DNA from: Alviniconcha marisindica
Taxonomy: Eukaryota > Mollusca > Gastropoda > Provannidae
Length of the DNA stretch: 64,000 nt
Direction of reading: 5' to 3'
NCBI GenBank assembly: GCA_018857735.1
Contig: JABMCL010002049.1
Coordinates: forward strand, 186,001-250,000
Positions 1 through 11,703 of the stretch are shown piece by piece. The notes under the pieces are model-generated. The model was not told where the DNA came from. It did not search any database and saw only the letters and a list, made by a program, of their open reading frames with translations. A program made the translations under genes and the position numbers. Each line of letters starts with the position of its first letter. Position 1 is the stretch's first letter.

Positions 1-451
1 TGCACTTATTGATTAACCCAATGATGTTTGTTTCAGTAGAATCCTGACCTTGGTTTTGTGCATCAAGTTTGATCACACGTTTGACTTCGTAGTCAGTCTC
101 TCTCCTATTTATTCACTTTTCTTTAGTAATGTAGGCATGTTTGTTGTCGTTTTCTGCTGCTAAGTTGTTGACAAGGAATGCTGCAGTTTTGTTTAATTTC
201 TTGTTGTTTTTCACCCCAGAATAGTGCTATTTTGATGATTAGTTCAACCAGTCAGTTTGTTGGTCATTTTGGTACTGTTTGATGACATAATTTGTCAGCG
301 GTGACAGAGAATTATTTTGACTCCATTGGAGTACAGTATGACTGTGTATGCGAGAAGGGAGAGTTGTGAGCATGTGCATGGTTTATCTCATGCTATTCCT
401 ATATGCTAGTTGAACATTCTATGGTTCCGGATGCTCATTAAGATCACTGAA

Positions 452-700
452 TTTAAAGGGGAACTGAAGTAAAGAAGCATCACAGGCCCAATCAGTAGGA
501 ATGGAATACAATATAGACACAAAGCAGTTTTTCACTTGGTTTCTAGTACTGTTTGTTGAAAATCAGCATTTGAAAGTTGCAAAAACACAACTGTGTGCGG
601 CCATTTTGTGCCCAGCAGTTGGTATCAGTGATGTCGTGAACAAGTCTGGATTTACGGAAATGTGTGGTGTAAGTATCAGATACATCAAGAGTCAACCTTT
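452..700. repeat. dispersed repeat, copy 1
   Basis: This segment is similar to 16,298-16,560. Shared landmarks occur in the same order: TTAAAGGG-GA(A)CT near the left end, CAGCATTTGAAA-TT in the middle, GTGATGTC further on, and AGTAT-(A)GATACATCA at the right end. Two diverged copies about 250 bp long point to an old interspersed element, perhaps a SINE or a MITE. No terminal repeats or target-site duplications could be identified by eye. Confidence 0.5.
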
Positions 701-1778
701 TTTGGCTGTTCATTAGTAAAGAGTGAAGCAACATGGCTGTGCCCTGAGCAGCTCAGATTTGAAGTGAAAAGTACTTCTTTTGTATTGCTATTGATACAGC
801 AGCCAGCTGAAGTCTGCAGATGGAAGTCTTTGCACCTTTTATATGTTTTCAGGCCAGCTTGCATCTTCATTTGTGTTCCCTTTTTAATATTCATTCATTG
901 CTGGAAGTGAGTTACAATTATAATATTTTGCCTTCAACGCAGTGTTTGGAAATTATGATCTCTAATCTTTTGTGCCTGGTACTTTTATTATTGGCTCACA
1001 TTAAAAACAAAATCATGCAAGTCTATGCAATGATCAGTGCTAGTTCAGCCAGCAAGCAATGGCAGAAACAATTTCTCCGGCACTCTCAAAATGATGTCAC
1101 AAAGGCAAATTCGAAACAGTGTTATCTTTTTCAGTTCTGAATGTGAGTCAGCTGAGCATTTCCTCTTCTTGTTTCTTATCAAAACAGAAGGCTGCTTTTT
1201 TTTTTTTTTTTCTCCACAGATTATTTTGTAGTATCTCTATTTTGCTGGACTCTTTACTCTTGCAAGCCTTTGCTTGGGGAGGAAAATATGTGTCTGTTGA
1301 CATGGGTCACAGTCACAAATATTTTCATGTACATGACTCTGCTGTTTGAAAGCGTGTGCAAGCCCTGATTTTGTATCATGCACATTCATTGTGTGGCTTT
1401 GTAACAGTTGATTATTTACACTTGTCCCATTTTCATTTTGTATACTTATGTAAACCTTTATACTGTGTTATTGTATTTTATTATATTTGAATTGGAATGC
1501 ATTTGTACAGAGAGTGTTTGTCAACATTCCAGTCTTTTTGCATGGTTTTGAAGGGGTTACATTGAAGAGTCATTTCATTTGAACCCAGACAGTCTGTTGT
1601 AGCATACATGTAATTTAACCTCTCTTTTTTTTGGTCGCTGTTTTTCTTTTCTTTTCTTTTTTTCTTGCAAATTTTGAACTCTGAGCTTTTTTTCTTTTCT
1701 TTTTTGTTGTTGACCTTGCTACCTCCCTCCCACCACCACCCTCCTTCCCTTTCCTCCATCAAAAGGTAAACATGGAAT

Positions 1779-1830
1779 TCACAACAACAACAATAACAAT
1801 ATACTTTATTCATCCCAGCGGGAAATTGAT
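1779..1830 (-). mobile_element. 3' tail of a non-LTR element or SINE
   Basis: Read on the minus strand, the segment ends with a TTTCCCGCTGGGATGAATAAAGTAT-like tail followed by a (GTT)n/(ATT)n microsatellite. This tail type is familiar from animal LINEs and the SINEs that use them. Only the tail is recognisable; no body of the element was identified. Confidence 0.4.
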
Positions 1831-3259
1831 TATGTAGGTGTCTTAGTGTATTTGGTAGGTTTTTGCCTCCATGATCAAGTAGTGGAGTGATACCTCCCCC
1901 CCACCCCACCCCACCCCCCAAAAAAAGCCTCTCGTAGCTTGTCAGGAGAATACTAGGGTCATCACCTGCATGGAAAAAAAATGAGCATGGTCAAAGTTTG
2001 CAAAATGGGTTTACATGTAACTCCCCTCCGTCCCTCCACCTCGTACAAATAATGATCTTTCAGTTATATATAAAAAATATTTGAAAAGAAGAGAAGAAAA
2101 GAGGAACAGATATTTATGCTTCTCAAAAAGAAAAGAGATTGTTGCAATATGTCAGAGGACTGGAAAAAACATTAAGCACTGCAGGTAAACCAGGAGGCTT
2201 TTTAATGTATGACTTTGCTCTGAATGAAAGCTGTAGCTAACTAGATACACCAGTTCCAGCTTATAGTTTGTACACAGACTTTTTTGTTGTTATTCTTTTC
2301 TGTCTACTTTTTTTCCTTTTCTTTTTCTCTTCAAGTTGTAATTCACTGACATTTACTGCTCCGTCCAACTTACATATCAAAGCCATATAGAAACTCTTCT
2401 ACTACCATGCATAATTTATTGTGCTTTTTTTAATTTATTTTTTTACTTGATTATTTTCTTTTCATTTTTGTGTCAGTGCTTAGTAATCTCCGACCCACCT
2501 ATCCTCATATATGTTTGCATTGTGCTGGAGTTTTGATTAATATGTGTATTGTTACATCTTTTTTTTCTCAAACTTTTTTCATACTTTAAAGGGTTTTTTA
2601 ATTTTTTAATTTAAATCTCTTAGATCCCACCAACGCTACCACTTTTGACTGACCATTGCTGTTTTTTATATATGTGGTATGTCTGACTGGAATGTGTTTT
2701 TCCTCTGTTTTGTTTTTGATAACAACTTTGAATGTGAACAATCACAGTGGATAAAGTACATTAGCATTTCAGGGAAAGTTTTCTGTATGCTTGCACTTAA
2801 ACATATTTACTAATTTAGTTATATATATTTGCTCTTGTAATGAGTACATTTATCCATTCTAACAGCTTTCATTTTGCGTCATTTTGTTATATTACCTTTA
2901 ACAATTTATTCTCCATTTCCTCTGTACTTCATGCAGCTGTGTTTAACATGCTGGCAGATTTGATCCTTGGTTGGTTTTACTTTGAAAAAGGAAGGATTGT
3001 AGTACTTTCTTGTGAAGCTGAAAGCTCTGAACTTTGGAGATGTCTAGTCTGGATGTTGATTAGATATAACTGTTATTTGTACCCATCTTGCTGCTCCTAA
3101 TTGGCCTTTGAATGTCTGATGAGTACATGAAATTTGTCTCCCAAAACCTCACTTTTTTTTCTTACTTTTTTTGGATCAGCAAATCTCTACATCTTCAATG
3201 CTACTTGCTTTCTGCTTGCTGTGAATTTTGATTTAGTTTTTGTAGGTATGCTTGAAAGA

Positions 3260-3280
3260 GGGGTGGGGGGGGGGGGGGGG
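3260..3280. repeat. poly-G tract
   Basis: A nearly pure run of G, interrupted once by T near its left end. Similar G or C homopolymers occur at 4340-4357, 26,289-26,303, 31,318-31,339, 31,499-31,517 and 59,701-59,722. Their exact length is prone to sequencing error. Confidence 0.9.
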
Positions 3281-3658
3281 ATTCACCTGTGTGTGTCTTC
3301 CTTTGGGTGTTGTTTGATTTTTTAAAGATTTTATTGTTGTTACTAGTATATTACAGCTCTAGACATAAGCTGTAGTGTTACTGTTAGTATTCTTTTTAAT
3401 CAGCTGATCAATTAGTACATGTCTTATTTTTTTCTCAGAACAAGGTCCTGCATCAGTCAGTAGGTATGGTTGATTTATTTTTTGTTTTTTTATCACTTTC
3501 CTTCAGATTTATACAGAATTTATCCTAGTTTTGTTGACTAAAGACTATATTTGTAAATTGTTTTCTTTATCAGTGGGCTAGAAAATTGTTGTATGTGCTT
3601 CATTTTTGTTTGTTTTTCATTCTGTGTGCATTGATGACTGGAACTGTTTTGATGTCAA

Positions 3659-3664
3659 AATAAA
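3659..3664 (+). other. polyadenylation signal candidate
   Basis: AATAAA followed about 40-100 bases later by GT-rich sequence. It would suit the end of a transcript entering from the left of the window. No upstream exon is visible to prove this. Confidence 0.3.
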
Positions 3665-4339
3665 GACTGAAACTAAGATTAGATGTCATTGTACTGTGTC
3701 AGATGTATGTGGTTGTAAGCCTCTGTGTGTGTGTGAACAGTATGTGTGTGTAATATCACAAGGCCTGATGGATCCCAAGGCTGCTTTTGTGCATTTTACA
3801 TTGTGCTACTTAGAATTTTATCCCACTGGAAAACCAGGTTACATTCCCCCCGGGAAGGCTGGCTGTGACAAATGTGGCAGAATTTTACCATCCCATCTAT
3901 AAATGAAACATCTATTGAATTTGTGCAGCACTTTGCAGCATAGTGATGTTTTTGTGTGCATGCTTTGTTGTTGCTGTGGAAGCTTTAACATGCACTCAAT
4001 GAGTTTTGGTTGAGTAGTACCTTAGTGTAGGACTATCTGCCTTTCAAGACTTTTAAACAAATTTTCGAAAACCTTAGACTTGAACCTTGTAGATCCATTT
4101 TGTCTCAGAGAGCAAGAGAAGAGGAAAAGGGTTGGGGGCAAGAACTTAAAACTAATTTGATCCTAAGCTTGGCTTTTTGATGACAAAATATTTTATTCCA
4201 GGTGCACAAAATTGCTTTTTGCAGTCTGATATTAACAATATACTAGTACAGTAAAGGAGGAAAGAGCCTTGATTTAGAAGCATATATATATCACAGCAGC
4301 TTTGGCAGTAAGAGAAAGAGAGAAGAAGAAGAGAAGGCT

Positions 4340-4357
4340 GGGGGGGGGGGGGGGGGG
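4340..4357. repeat. poly-G tract
   Basis: An uninterrupted G run of about 18 bases following a purine-rich (AGA)n stretch. Confidence 0.9.
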
Positions 4358-4789
4358 ATACTATCAAAAGAAAACCAGAATTAAAACTGAAAGCCAATGA
4401 AATGGGCAGCAAAGAAAGGGGTGAACATAATTCATAGTTCCATATGTGAATGAAAGGACTGATAAACAGCAGCCAGCTGTAGCCAAGACAGGTGAATACA
4501 TCAAGCAAACACACAGGGTGAGTGTTTCTGTCTGTGTATGGGTGTGTGTTACTGACAACAGTATGTTTCTTTGTATGGGTGAGTGTGTGTTACTGACAAC
4601 AGTACATTTCTTTGTGTGTATGGGTGTGTGTGTGTGTTACTGACAATAGTATATCTACCACTCAGAATGTTCTCCCTCCTGTCTGTTGGCCATGATATGA
4701 CCTACAAGGTGGACTGGGCATTAAAAACTAGTCACTTGCTCAATTTCTTCCCTGTTACTGTATTATGGCTCCACTATTCTTTTTGTATC

Positions 4790-5035
4790 AAAATATGTTC
4801 CAAAACAATTGTCCCTGACAAACTTTTCCAGCATCTGGATCCAACAATCATTGGCACACCTTCCGGTCTGCTTATTGCCCAGAACGGTACTTAGCTCTCC
4901 TTCACGTTTTCAATGACTTTCCGACTGCTTCAGATTCTGGCGGTATCACCATTCTGACTTCTGGATCTAAGCACTGCCTTCGACACTATTGATCATAATA
5001 TCCTGACTCGCCTCCAAAACTTGATGCCCTTCTGT
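4790..5035 (+). mobile_element. degenerate reverse transcriptase fragment (CR1/L2/Jockey-like LINE)
   Basis: At 4961-5005 the + strand reads LDLSTAFDTIDHNIL. This is the conserved reverse transcriptase block with the first catalytic aspartate of non-LTR retrotransposons (usual form LDLSAAFDTVDH-I-L). Upstream, in a shifted frame, are remnants of the region that usually reads QSAYR...ALLHVFNDF. Frame shifts and stops break the frame repeatedly, so this is a dead fragment of roughly 250 bp. Clade assignment is by resemblance only. Confidence 0.7.
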
Positions 5036-5044
5036 TCTTACCTG

Positions 5045-5117
5045 CAAGATAGGACACAGTAATAACTGTCAATGAAGTAAAAGATAGGACACAGTAATAA
5101 CTGTCAATGAAGTAAAA
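5045..5117. repeat. tandem duplication of a ~37-bp unit
   Basis: The unit beginning AGATAGGACACAGTAATAAC and ending GAAGTAAA occurs twice in direct succession. It sits between the two oppositely oriented reverse transcriptase fragments. Confidence 0.85.
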
Positions 5118-5239
5118 TCCTCTCCTTGACTTTTGGCTTGCTCTTGCCTTGATATAACAGCTGACATAGCTGATATAGCTGACTAGGGATATACATAAAA
5201 AAATATATAAAAAAGGTTCCTCCCTTCCTCTTCTTTCTC

Positions 5240-5800
5240 CTGGAGATTGGTAGTTGGCTACATTTGTCTGGGTGATGATGAACCTGTAGGGCAATGGCAT
5301 CATCTGCGAAGAGTCTGGATGGGGAGGTCACTCTCTGGGAGGTCATTACTGTACATCAGCAGGCTTGGAGCACTGACCCCTGTGGGACTCCTGACATAGT
5401 CTGATTTAGCACCACTCACGGCTACTGCTTGTCTGTGAGCACTCTAGAAGTTTGCTATCCAGCTGCTTTCACTTCCTTGGATGCAATAGTGATTGAGCTT
5501 GTGCACCAGTACAGTAGGCTGTGCCAGTTTCACCAGGTCAAATGCTTTGGTGAAGTCCAGGATGATGACCTGTGTCCAAACTCCTTTCCGGCCATTACTG
5601 CTGAGACTTCTTTGATGAAGTCAAGCATTTAGGTCTCACCAGCAGGACCTGTTTGTTTGAAAGCCATGCTGTTGTGGGGACAGGATGCTATTTTACTCAA
5701 GGTAGTGCATAACGGATCCCATGACAATGTGCTCTAGGCGTTTACACTTTACAAAGGATGCTGATGATGGCAATTTAGGTCTGTAGTTGGCAGAGTTGTG
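5240..5800 (-). mobile_element. degenerate reverse transcriptase fragment (Jockey/CR1-type LINE), minus strand
   Basis: Reading the minus strand from 5800 down gives, with frame shifts and stops, the ordered reverse transcriptase blocks: NYRP, LE-HIV, QHGF, LLDFI, then VIILDFTKAFDLV (5531-5570), a relic of SGVPQGSVL, and LFADDAIAL (about 5290-5320), which contains the catalytic F-ADD motif. Order and spacing are right for a non-LTR retrotransposon polymerase. Several frame breaks show it is inactive. It faces the other fragment at 4790-5035, so the two are separate insertions. Confidence 0.75.
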
Positions 5801-5979
5801 TCTTCCTTTCTTGAAAACTGACGTTGCAAGGGCCTCACCCGGCTCCACTCCTTTGCTACTAAGTTCTCCTGTGTGGCTGTGATGACTGGAACTGACTGAA
5901 ATTACTGTCAGGATGGTTCAACTTTGAGATAGAAATGCATGCATGCAACTTATGTGCCGGTGTGACAGAGTGTGTGTAT

Positions 5980-6165
5980 GTATACGTGTGTGGAAGTGAT
6001 GACTGATATTAGTGATAACAAGGCGCATACCCAAAAACTCCAAGCACTGGTTTACAACGTCCTTCCTCCAGGAGGAAGGTGCCAGAAAGTAATGCTCAGA
6101 GTGTGGGCGCGTACCTGCAATTTTGTAAACACTCTGGATCTGTACCCAGTGGGGTGCCATAAATA
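5980..6165. repeat. dispersed repeat with internal palindrome
   Basis: The segment contains CCAAGCACTGGTTTACAAC, a perfect hairpin-like CCTTCCTCCAGGAGGAAGG, then GCCAGAAAGTAATGCTCAGAG. A related copy, split by an inserted element, lies at 50,090-50,131 and 50,494-50,545. The family is therefore interspersed; its class is unknown. Confidence 0.55.
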
Positions 6166-6600
6166 ATCTGTTACTAGTTATATTATTATTATTCACAGCT
6201 GTCAACCCCTTTTGGGAGTAAACCTTAGTCCAGAGTTTGTGAACCTGTATTTCCCTAATGCAGGCTGGGGTCTTTTGTTTTTTTGCTGGTGGCAGTGGCA
6301 TTTGTGGCAATGGAAGGAAGCAGCAATGTTGTGCTAAATACGCATGCACAACTTCAAATCTCACATCCGAAGAAATTTCTTAGCCTTTTGCACTATGCCA
6401 GTCAGTGTGCTTTTGGCGATGGAGTGTGTTGGCTGCTCGTTTGACAGTTTTTCAGTCATTTTGCTCAGTTTAAAACAACAGCAAAATCTCATGAAAATTA
6501 TGTTCTCCTGTATCCATTTTCCAGTTTGGCCGTATCTCTCCAAAATAATTATTTTTAAAATTTTATACCGGTAAACTGTATGGGTTGACAGGTATGATTA

Positions 6601-6800
6601 TTATATATTATTATAATTAGAATATGTTATTATATTATTAAATACTTTTCCACAGCCAGCTATCATCTTTCCTACCAGAAGTGTTATGCACAGTGACAAG
6701 TTTGTGGAGGTGGAGGGGGGGGGGGACCCGGCCCCCTCCTCCGCCCCCACAACCAAACTGAAAACAACTACAACACACACACACACCACCACCACCAACA
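6601..6800. other. low-complexity stretch: AT-rich, poly-G and (CA/CAA)n
   Basis: A TATTATA-rich segment is followed by a G run (6716-6725) and a CA/CAC/CAA microsatellite (6770-6810). No gene signal is seen here or in the rest of 5,800-7,560. Confidence 0.7.
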
Positions 6801-7584
6801 ACAACAATAACGACAACAACTGACTTGAACGCAGGCCGGAAGTTACAGTTCGGTTCAGTGTATGGTTTTCGGCGTCGGTGAATAGCGAGTAGACTTAAAG
6901 GAGCGCCTAACATCAGTGCCAACCCGAATAGCAGCTTCTCTGGACTAGCCAAAGTATGAGGTTCGAATTTTTTTTTATTGCGGGGATGTTTCTCCTTCGG
7001 TTTACACTGGCTGTAAATTACAGCCAGGAATTCTGAAGCCCTTATTTAATTTCAAGTATTTCATCTCATTCTTCTCTCACTACATCCCCGTATGTCCTCA
7101 GTGTGAACTCAGTATACTTCTATGTAATGGAGTTGGTCGCCCACAGAGAAGAAGATTATTCTTCGGTTTACACTGAATATAATTAGGAGGCACTTTGGAA
7201 AAATGGTCATCATTCGTCATTTTGTTTTTGGATACGTTTTGTTTTTCTCCATACCACCAGCTGCTAACTTTTTGCTGCTAACCCTTGCCTAAAATAAACC
7301 ATAGTACAAATTAGCATGAATGTGTTGTTTATGGGTTATATAAAATCAAAGCCTGTGTGTAAAATGTCCTTGTGTGTTCCCGTTTTTAAATGTTTTCTTT
7401 TTTGTGGTTGATTAAGGTGAAAAGATAGCAAAATATAGTCCTCAAAACACATCACAATAATATGCAACATTTCAACGCAATATTAGTCATTCAATTATGC
7501 CAGAACAAAATGAATTATTTGCTGAACGATTTCGTGCTCAAACCATACAGCATTACAGAAGGAAAGTACATGCGTATGAAATTG

Positions 7585-7592
7585 TATATAAA
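7585..7592 (+). promoter_or_regulatory. TATA-like box upstream of the SR factor gene
   Basis: TATATAAA lies about 40 bases before a pyrimidine-rich stretch (TTTCTCTTTCG near 7629-7639) and about 100 bases before the start codon. The pyrimidine tract could hold the transcription start. The sequence GCCATATTT just before it resembles a YY1 site. Assignment rests on position and motif only. Confidence 0.45.
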
Positions 7593-7692
7593 GTAGTCCT
7601 GTGCACATGAATATCTAACGTCGCCATATTTCTCTTTCGTGCGACGAACGCTAGAGAGAAAAAGGAGACCTTGCTCTTCAAATTGCAGTATC

Positions 7693-10178
7693 ATGGCACG
7701 AAGAGACAGCAGAGTTTACGTTGGTAACTTGCCTCCAGATATCAGAACAAGGGACATTGAAGATCTCTTCTACAGATTTGGAAAAATCGTATTTGTAGAC
7801 TTGAAAAACAGGAAAGGACCACCCTTCGCTTTTGTTGAATTCGAAGATCCGAGGTGAGTGTTGCAACCTTTTGTTTGATGCTGCGGGGAATGTGGTGGTG
7901 GGGAGACATAAATTATCGCCCGACATGATTTTAACGTCTTAAACTTAAACTAGGTTTCGAAGATGGCTAAAGAATTGTAGAACTAAAAGTAATTACCGAA
8001 ATCACAAAATAATTCATAATCTCCCTGTCGCGACTTGCTGCACAGTTACGGTTCAGTAACCGGTCAAGGGCCATTACCCGTGTTACCCAAGGTACTGTTC
8101 AGCACGCCTGTTTTTCTAGGTTTTACTACTTTTTCTTTTTTAACGGGTAATTGGTTACAGTATTGGCATTTTGTTGCTCAGACGTTGAGGATGTTCAAAG
8201 ATATGATTGATTATTTGGTACCGCTTAAGTACTTCGCAAATAAGATAAAAATGTTTTAGAAAATTTTATTTGTAAGTTTTTTTGGTATTTTGACTGATTC
8301 TTCCCACTTTTTACCTGTTTTTAATTGACATTGTGCTAGTTGTAACATAGGTGTTTTTTTTTAGTATGTACTTTATTCTGACAAGATGGTTCACCAACAT
8401 ATAAATTAATAAAATAACCATCAGTTATTCATCTATCCATCCTAGTCCTACTCCTAGTGCATCTAGTTGTATACAAATGCTACAGTGTTTTTTTGTTTTT
8501 GTTTTTTTGTGGATAGAGATGCAGAAGATGCAGTGAGGCAGCGAGATGGCTATAACTATGATGGCTACACTCTTCGAGTAGAGTTTCCCCGTGGGAGTGG
8601 CATGGCCAGAGGAAGAGGCAGAGGAGGTGGGGGCCGGGGAGGGCCCCCATCTAGAAGATCAGAAAACAGAGTTCTTGTATCTGGTGAGTTGCTGTTATAA
8701 TGTGTACTTGTTGTACATTTAACTTTAAGTTTGAGCCAACCATTTGTTGTTTGATTTGATTTTCAGGAAAAGATTCTGGCAGCTAATCCATAACAGTAAA
8801 TTGTGATGAGTTACATTGTCCATCTGATGTGCCTTAAAATAGTGCTTCAGTGTCTGCATAAAATGAAAGATTCATGACTGTTCTGAGAATGTTGTGGCCG
8901 CAGAAAGAACAAAATGATTGTATTGCCTGCAGTGTTTTAGAATAAGAAGGAATTTAAAGTAGATTAAAAAAATTCATATGCAGCCTCAGGTTTTTGTTGT
9001 ATTTCAGTGTTCTTAGATTTGGTAACAGCAGATAAACAAAGGGAATGAAGTACTTTTACATTATGAGCTTAACAAAAAACAAAAACCCAGTGACTGTTAA
9101 ATAATATGGTAAACTGTGTCAACTGAACATTGATCTTTAGAGCTACGAGACAAGTTAAGTGTGAGCAGTGAGACATTTTTATTTTGGTTTGTAATGGTTT
9201 GTTTGTTTGAAGGAATTGATCTTATTGCTGAAACAGTTGTAAAATAAAGAACAGACCCGCTTTGTTTTCTTTTTGGTCATAGGCTCATACTCTCATGCTA
9301 CCCAGTGTGGGCAATGGTTTCTTTTGTTACCTACTTGAAAATACATTTTATATTTTTTATGTTGGCTTTTATAGTTATACACCTGTACCATGTTTGTATT
9401 TGTTGTTGGTCATATGCTTGCAGTTTTTGTACAGATGTTTGTTATGTTGGTGTTTACATACACCAGTGCCTAGGTGGCACATGCATGTTTGTTTTGCTGT
9501 TCCTACACCTGCACCTGAGTTTGCATGGCCTTGGCATGTGCAGGTCTTCCTCCAACAGGCAGCTGGCAGGATTTGAAGGATCACATGCGGGAGGCTGGTG
9601 ATGTGTGCTACGCTGATGTCTTTAAGGATGGCACAGGTGTAGTTGAGTTTCTGCGATATGACGACATGAAGTATGCTGTCAGGAAACTTGACGACACAAA
9701 GTTCCGTTCACATGAGGTAAGGCAGAAGGTAACACTCTTAAATAAAAACGGCTGATTATTATTGTTGTTTTGACCCCCAAGCCATGTTTGTAATCACCAG
9801 TTCAGGTGTAACTGGTGGGCAGAAATGTGAATTTGATACATTTGTTTTTGGTTTTCTTCATTATGAAAACTGCTCAGCATAGTGCAGAGTGAATGAAACT
9901 GTTTATTCATGGCATTTATAGATTTATAAGTATACACAGGCACGCGGTCATCAGTTTCACATATTTTGGAGGAGTAAATGTTCTTGTGTTCAGCCCCCAC
10001 CTGCTTTGTTCATGTTCATCAGGGTGAAGTTTCCTACATCCGAGTGAAGGAGGACTCGAGAGGAAGGTCAAGGTCACGCAGCCGCAGCCAATCCCAAAAG
10101 CGTTCGAGGGGAAGCCCCAGATATTCGCCTATGCGGTCCAGATCTCGCAGCTACACCCGCTCCCGCTCACCGTACTGA
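7693..10178 (+). CDS. SRSF1: serine/arginine-rich splicing factor of the SRSF1/SRSF9 (SF2/ASF) type
   Basis: Four coding exons with matching phases: 7693-7853, 8517-8683, 9544-9716 and 10023-10178, giving 218 residues. RRM1 begins at residue 6 ([12 protein letters not shown] is RNP2; [10 protein letters not shown] at about 41-50 is RNP1). A Gly/Arg-rich linker follows ([12 protein letters not shown]). The pseudo-RRM2 carries the invariant [20 protein letters not shown] signature of this subfamily. The C-terminal tail of about 40 residues is a short RS domain ending RSRSPY. The protein binds purine-rich exonic enhancers, promotes spliceosome assembly and is regulated by SR kinases through its RS tail. 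The length lies close to vertebrate SRSF9 (about 221) while RRM2 and tail wording are more like SRSF1, as expected for the gene ancestral to both. All introns are GT-AG. The start is the first ATG after the promoter-like region. Confidence 0.95.
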
Positions 10179-11703
10179 CCTGACCAATCAATTTTCTGCT
10201 TGTGCTTTTCTCATTGCCAAGATTTTTAGCCATCACCTAGCTTTGCAGTTCCTAACTGCCATAGACTCTACGTGTGCATTCCTGTTTGTAGTTCTTTTTA
10301 AAAAAAATGTTGAATGTGTTGTGTTTTGGGGGGTGGAGGGGTGGGGCAGTTGCTTTTTTTTTTTTTTAAAGATGTTTTTATGTTTCATTCTGTTCATGTG
10401 GACTTTTATGGCAGCTGGACACTTCATAACATGAGTGACTGTTTTTTGTTTTTTTATGACCTGCATTCAAAGGTGATGTGAAATTTTTCAGATGCAAGTA
10501 GGAACACGCTGAGGATATAAAGATAGAGGTGGGATGAGGAGAAGACATCTCGCATTCGTTGTCCTCTCAGCATAACACATCTCCTTCCTGTCTGGGAGTC
10601 TTCTTGAGGAGGGAATGGATTGGACGGCTGATAAAGGAATTGTGCTGGGTAAACTAACAGTCGAAATTCACAGATGAAAAGTAGAAAAACTGCATTGGCT
10701 TCAGTCAAAACATTGTAACTTGATGGTCACAGATGTGTAACATTTTTTACTGTCAGATCTGCATTCCTAAATCTGCAAAGAATTGAGTGCAGAGTACAAG
10801 GATCACAGAACAACGCAAAGAATTGAGTGATAAATACGTTGAATAAATCTAGTGTTGCTCAGATATCTGCCTGCCACTTAGCACTTCTCTGTCCCTGTTT
10901 ATGAAGCATACTCTTCCCACTGCATGTTTCCCAATGGCACAGTTTACATTGATCTTGTACACTTGTGAATAAAGGTAAAAATAGGAGCTTAGCCACAGCA
11001 GCAGGCTGTTTACCAGTGGTGGAGTAACCCACTTTATTACAGGAAAGCGTCCTGTCATTGAACTGGTCTGTTAAAGTTGACGAAAGAGAACAAAAGTCTT
11101 TCTGTCATGTGAAAACCCCTTCTTCCGAGAAGCATACCAATGTTTTCTGAGGGGTTGGAGAAAAACTGGCTTTGTTTTGTGTGTTTAAAAAAAGCCTTTG
11201 CAGCATTTACAAATGTGTAGGGCTTGGTTTTAAAGTGGCAGAAAGGCCATCACAAAACAGGTACAAATGTGCACTACAGATACTGAAAATGAGGTTTTAT
11301 CACCAAAAGAAATTCTTGCCTTTTTTTACTTCTTGTATGAGGGATATATTGCTGGCAGGTATAACAGTTTCCCAGAATGTTAATAGCATTGAATGTGCTC
11401 ATTTTGAGATCAGATATTCAACTGAAAAACAATGTAGTGTTTATTAAGTTTCTTGAAAATGCTTCTTTCCCAATGTTACTTGGCTATTGTCATTTTTTCA
11501 GTCATGTTTTTTGTTAATAAATCGAAGTTTAAAATTGACTTTCTACCAGTTCATGTCAGTATTATTAGGTTTGTCATTTATGTTTTAACACTAAGGATAA
11601 ATTACTGCAACTTTTCTGTTCATTTTTCTTTTTTACCAAATAAAATGTGTGTTTCTATGAACTGATTTCTAATGGCTTTTTTTTCCATTTTTCCTTTATT
11701 CAG
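10179..11703 (+). other. SRSF 3' UTR, proximal part
   Basis: T-rich sequence follows the stop codon without further coding potential. AATAAA occurs at 10,842-10,847, with additional candidates near 11,517 and 11,639, so several poly(A) sites are possible. The stretch ends in a long polypyrimidine tract and CAG at 11,701-11,703, a strong splice acceptor. Confidence 0.55.
10842..10847 (+). other. polyadenylation signal candidate of the SR factor gene
   Basis: AATAAA about 665 bases after the stop codon. It would give the short 3' UTR isoform. Confidence 0.4.

Larger units (their letters stand above)
1..3680 (+). other. T-rich non-coding stretch, possibly 3' UTR of an upstream gene
   Basis: No convincing coding exon is visible on either strand. 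The + strand is strongly T-rich, with many short T runs, as in the 3' flank of the SRSF gene further on. A canonical AATAAA lies at 3659-3664, followed by a GT-rich stretch (3700-3760), which would fit a cleavage and polyadenylation site. A long 3' UTR of a gene whose coding part lies left of the window is therefore possible, but this is inference. Embedded repeats are listed separately. The reading frames here lack domain-like composition and splice context. Confidence 0.3.

Noticed and set aside
501..1349. Several overlapping short frames of 60-106 codons
   Set aside because: There is no conserved motif, no plausible splice context, and part of the stretch is a dispersed repeat.
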